Below, one piece after another: positions 63,244-64,000 of a DNA stretch of 64,000 nucleotides. Numbering within the stretch: position 1 is the stretch's first letter; the number at the start of each line of letters is the position of its first letter. The DNA is from Dictyophora rubrovolvata (taxonomy: Eukaryota; Basidiomycota; Agaricomycetes; Phallales; Phallaceae), in contig CP114122.1 of assembly GCA_029959195.1 (NCBI GenBank), forward strand, positions 1,426,001-1,490,000. The letters run 5' to 3'. The notes under the pieces are model-generated. The model searched no databases. It was given only the letters and a program-made list of their open reading frames with translations, and had not been told where the DNA came from. Both the position numbers and the translations under genes were made by a program.

Positions 63244-64000
63244 GTTTCACTGGGTATACAAGCAAGTATAGCTTAGAACGGCGGCGGTATAACAATGAGG
63301 GTATACGGGCCAAATTGTGGCCGGCGGATGTTGTTGGGAAGCTCTATGAACGAAAATGATGAAAGAATATGTCTCCCGACCGGAGACAAAAGGAGCGAAA
63401 ATGAGATAACGATTTGGAGAAACTGGATTGAAGAAATGCGAGGAACACGCGCCGCCGTAGCAGGCGGTGTGACTAAGCAGAGCCCTGGCGGACTTTGGAA
63501 TTGAAAGAGTCATGCAAGAGTCATGAACGGTTTATTAGTGAATCAAAGTGACTTTGTGATAGGAAATGAATCATCACGTCCAAATAAATAAAGTGACATG
63601 AAAGATGTGTTTCAAACATGGGTGCTTAATCTCTGAAAGATACTGATGAAGGACCGGTCCCACTACATACAGGTCGGGTGTCAATTGTAGTCACGATTGA
63701 TCCCAAATTGGCAACTTTCTCCCGTGATCGAGTGATTCCGACCGGTCCCTAGGTGTTGATGTCTCTTCAAAAGTCAATGGTGTTCAAGAAGCCGCCCACC
63801 GAAGCATTCGGCCTCACTATTGTTCTTTGGACGAGTTACTTATATTAACCAAAGAATTGGCAGTAATTTGACGAAAGATAAAATGATTAGAAGTACCTTT
63901 GGTTATTAGTGTCGACAATTTACAGCGCGCAACTCTGAATCAGCTCTAAAACAGATAATTATTATATATTTATTATGAAAAAATGAACAATAGATATATG
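63244..64000. other. Window end, 5' flank of BTB/CAP-Gly gene
   Basis: 757 bp to the end of the window. Promoter of the last gene plus AT-rich sequence; no ORF with gene character. Confidence 0.5.

Overview
The window is a piece of nuclear chromosome from a filamentous basidiomycete, very probably an Agaricomycete. Reasons: coding regions are broken by many short introns (about 50-65 nt, GT..AG with CTRAY-type branch points); several exons are only 6-30 nt; and the gene set (ERG6, a het-C homologue, an Rrm4-type RNA transporter, a DUF6533 membrane protein, F-box/LRR paralogues, a tannase/feruloyl esterase, an RlpA-like expansin) is typical of mushrooms. I found 26 protein-coding genes on both strands. 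No rRNA, tRNA, CRISPR array or intact mobile element was recognised. For most genes I rebuilt the exons by hand from splice signals and family conservation, and used the total length being divisible by three as a check. All such models are inferences without RNA data.

Layout. 1-15 kb: GFA1 (-), a GH43 arabinanase (-), then a co-oriented + block of a Shewanella-like phosphatase, a zinc alcohol dehydrogenase, ERG6, a tannase/feruloyl esterase and the GPN1 GTPase. 15-22 kb: an accessory stretch with three related secreted Cys-/Ser-rich, probably GPI-anchored proteins, a gene-poor degenerate segment (16.3-17.8 kb) and a DUF6533 seven-helix-type gene. 22-31 kb: a membrane-anchored acid-lipase-family hydrolase (-), an unknown protein with a Pro/Gln linker (+) and two F-box/LRR paralogues (+). 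31-40 kb: RlpA-like secreted protein (-), an allantoate/nicotinate-type MFS transporter (-), RAD52 (-), guanine deaminase (+). 40-64 kb: conserved core genes: a G3BP-like NTF2/RRM protein (-), a Fus3/Kss1-type MAP kinase (-) divergent from het-C (+), an Rrm4-like protein with three RRMs and MLLE-like helices (-) divergent from a mitochondrial pyruvate dehydrogenase-type kinase (+), a second MFS transporter (-) and a BTB plus CAP-Gly protein (-).

The genes do not form one pathway. Themes that recur are cell-wall and membrane building (GFA1, ERG6), breakdown of plant polymers (GH43, feruloyl esterase, expansin-like), purine use (guanine deaminase, possibly with the DAL5-type transporter 3 kb away), and signalling or self-recognition (MAPK, het-C).

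The most unusual features are at the splicing level: microexons of 6, 7, 10, 11, 13 and 14 nt in three genes, three introns with GC donors, a 51-nt stop-free intron in the kinase gene, and a 5' UTR intron ending directly at the ERG6 ATG. The best candidate for something undescribed is the trio of secreted Cys-rich proteins, two of which share identical internal exon lengths.
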